This document shows, piece by piece, positions 15,073 through 15,292 of a stretch of DNA of 15,292 nt. The notes under the pieces were generated by a model, which was not told the DNA's origin, made no database searches, and saw only the letters and a program-made list of their open reading frames with translations. The stretch spans positions 1 to 15,292 of the forward strand of contig JAEYSH010000104.1 in NCBI GenBank assembly GCA_023434825.1, in the 5' to 3' direction. A program made the translations under genes and the position numbers. Source of the stretch: Methanobacteriota archaeon (lineage in GTDB: Archaea; Methanobacteriota; Methanobacteria; Methanobacteriales; Methanobacteriaceae). Position 1 is the stretch's first letter. Each line of letters starts with the position of its first letter.

Positions 15073-15292
15073 ATAGAACCTACAGTTGCAGAAATTGATC
15101 ATTCCAAATGTGAAATGTGTGGTGATTGTGTAAGGGCATGTAAATATAAGGCTATATATATGCATGATGAGCGCATTTCTGTCGATCCAATTGCCTGTAC
15201 TGGCTGTGGAATATGTATTTCCAAATGTAAGAATGAAGCGGTTGACGTTATGGGTCAAACCGATGCTCAAATCTTTGCCATGATATCTGGAA
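15073..15292 (+). pseudogene. C-terminal ferredoxin domain of HdrA after the stop (partial)
   Basis: Directly after the TAA the same frame stays open to the window end (73 codons) and encodes a two-[4Fe-4S] ferredoxin domain. It begins IEPTVAEIDHSKCEMCGDC and has cysteine sets at codons 15109, 15118, 15127, 15139 and 15196, 15205, 15214, 15226. The usual proline after the fourth cysteine is lysine in both sets. IEPTVAEID is the normal linker into the HdrA tail. There is no ATG, GTG or TTG between the stop and the first cysteine; the first ATG (15115) lies inside the first motif. A separate gene is therefore unlikely unless ATA or ATT starts it. The 3' end is outside the window. Confidence 0.7.

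Noticed and set aside
15067..15075. TTATAAATA at the hdrA stop as a promoter for a separate ferredoxin gene
   Set aside because: It fits a TATA box, but no start codon follows before the first cluster cysteine, so it does not rescue a separate gene.
15067..15270. 67-codon minus-strand frame at the window end
   Set aside because: The plus strand there encodes clear ferredoxin cysteine motifs in the hdrA frame; the minus frame has no features.

Overview
The window looks like part of a methanogenic archaeon of the order Methanobacteriales, probably Methanobacterium or a close relative. The DNA is AT-rich. Many starts carry archaeal Shine-Dalgarno sites of the GGTGAT/GAGGT type, and AT-rich TATA boxes are common. 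The gene content is specific to methanogens: coenzyme F420 genes (cofE, cofD), GTP cyclohydrolase III, the methyl-coenzyme M reductase activator AtwA, methanogenesis marker 9, tetrapyrrole genes (for F430, cobamide and siroheme) and heterodisulfide reductase-type HdrC-HdrB-HdrA. No transposase, integrase, tRNA, rRNA or CRISPR array was seen.

Bases 1-2869 hold a cofactor block: the 3' end of cofE, then cofD overlapping arfA by four bases, then a nifR3/Dus-like TIM-barrel flavoprotein gene. ArfA starts the deazaflavin (Fo) and riboflavin branch, and CofD and CofE finish F420. Bases 2935-7238 hold atwA and then an apparent operon of marker 9, a precorrin-2 dehydrogenase and hemA. HemA starts tetrapyrrole synthesis and the dehydrogenase makes sirohydrochlorin, the precursor of F430, which is the cofactor of the enzyme that AtwA activates. 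In front of that operon, 4677-4880 can fold into a multi-branched RNA of six hairpins inside nested closing stems, with a possible switch at the marker-9 ribosome binding site.

Bases 7239-9005 are accessory. They hold a candidate small RNA gene with a C-rich loop, a six-transmembrane voltage-gated-type potassium channel and, convergent with it, a secreted zinc phospholipase C-family protein. Bases 9100-11530 encode an iron-sulfur GMC-family oxidoreductase followed by a ThiF/MoeB-like E1 enzyme, probably cotranscribed.

Bases 11805-15292 are an hdrCBA-like operon. Two things make it unusual. HdrB lacks one cysteine of its second CCG motif. The hdrA frame has a TAA stop at 15070-15072, after which the expected C-terminal two-cluster ferredoxin domain continues in the same frame with no usable start codon. 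The upstream regions of the GMC gene and of hdrC share a 13-base word within an ATTGTTA/TAACAAT dyad, which suggests one regulator for both. All functional statements are from motif recognition by eye; nothing was searched or folded by computer.
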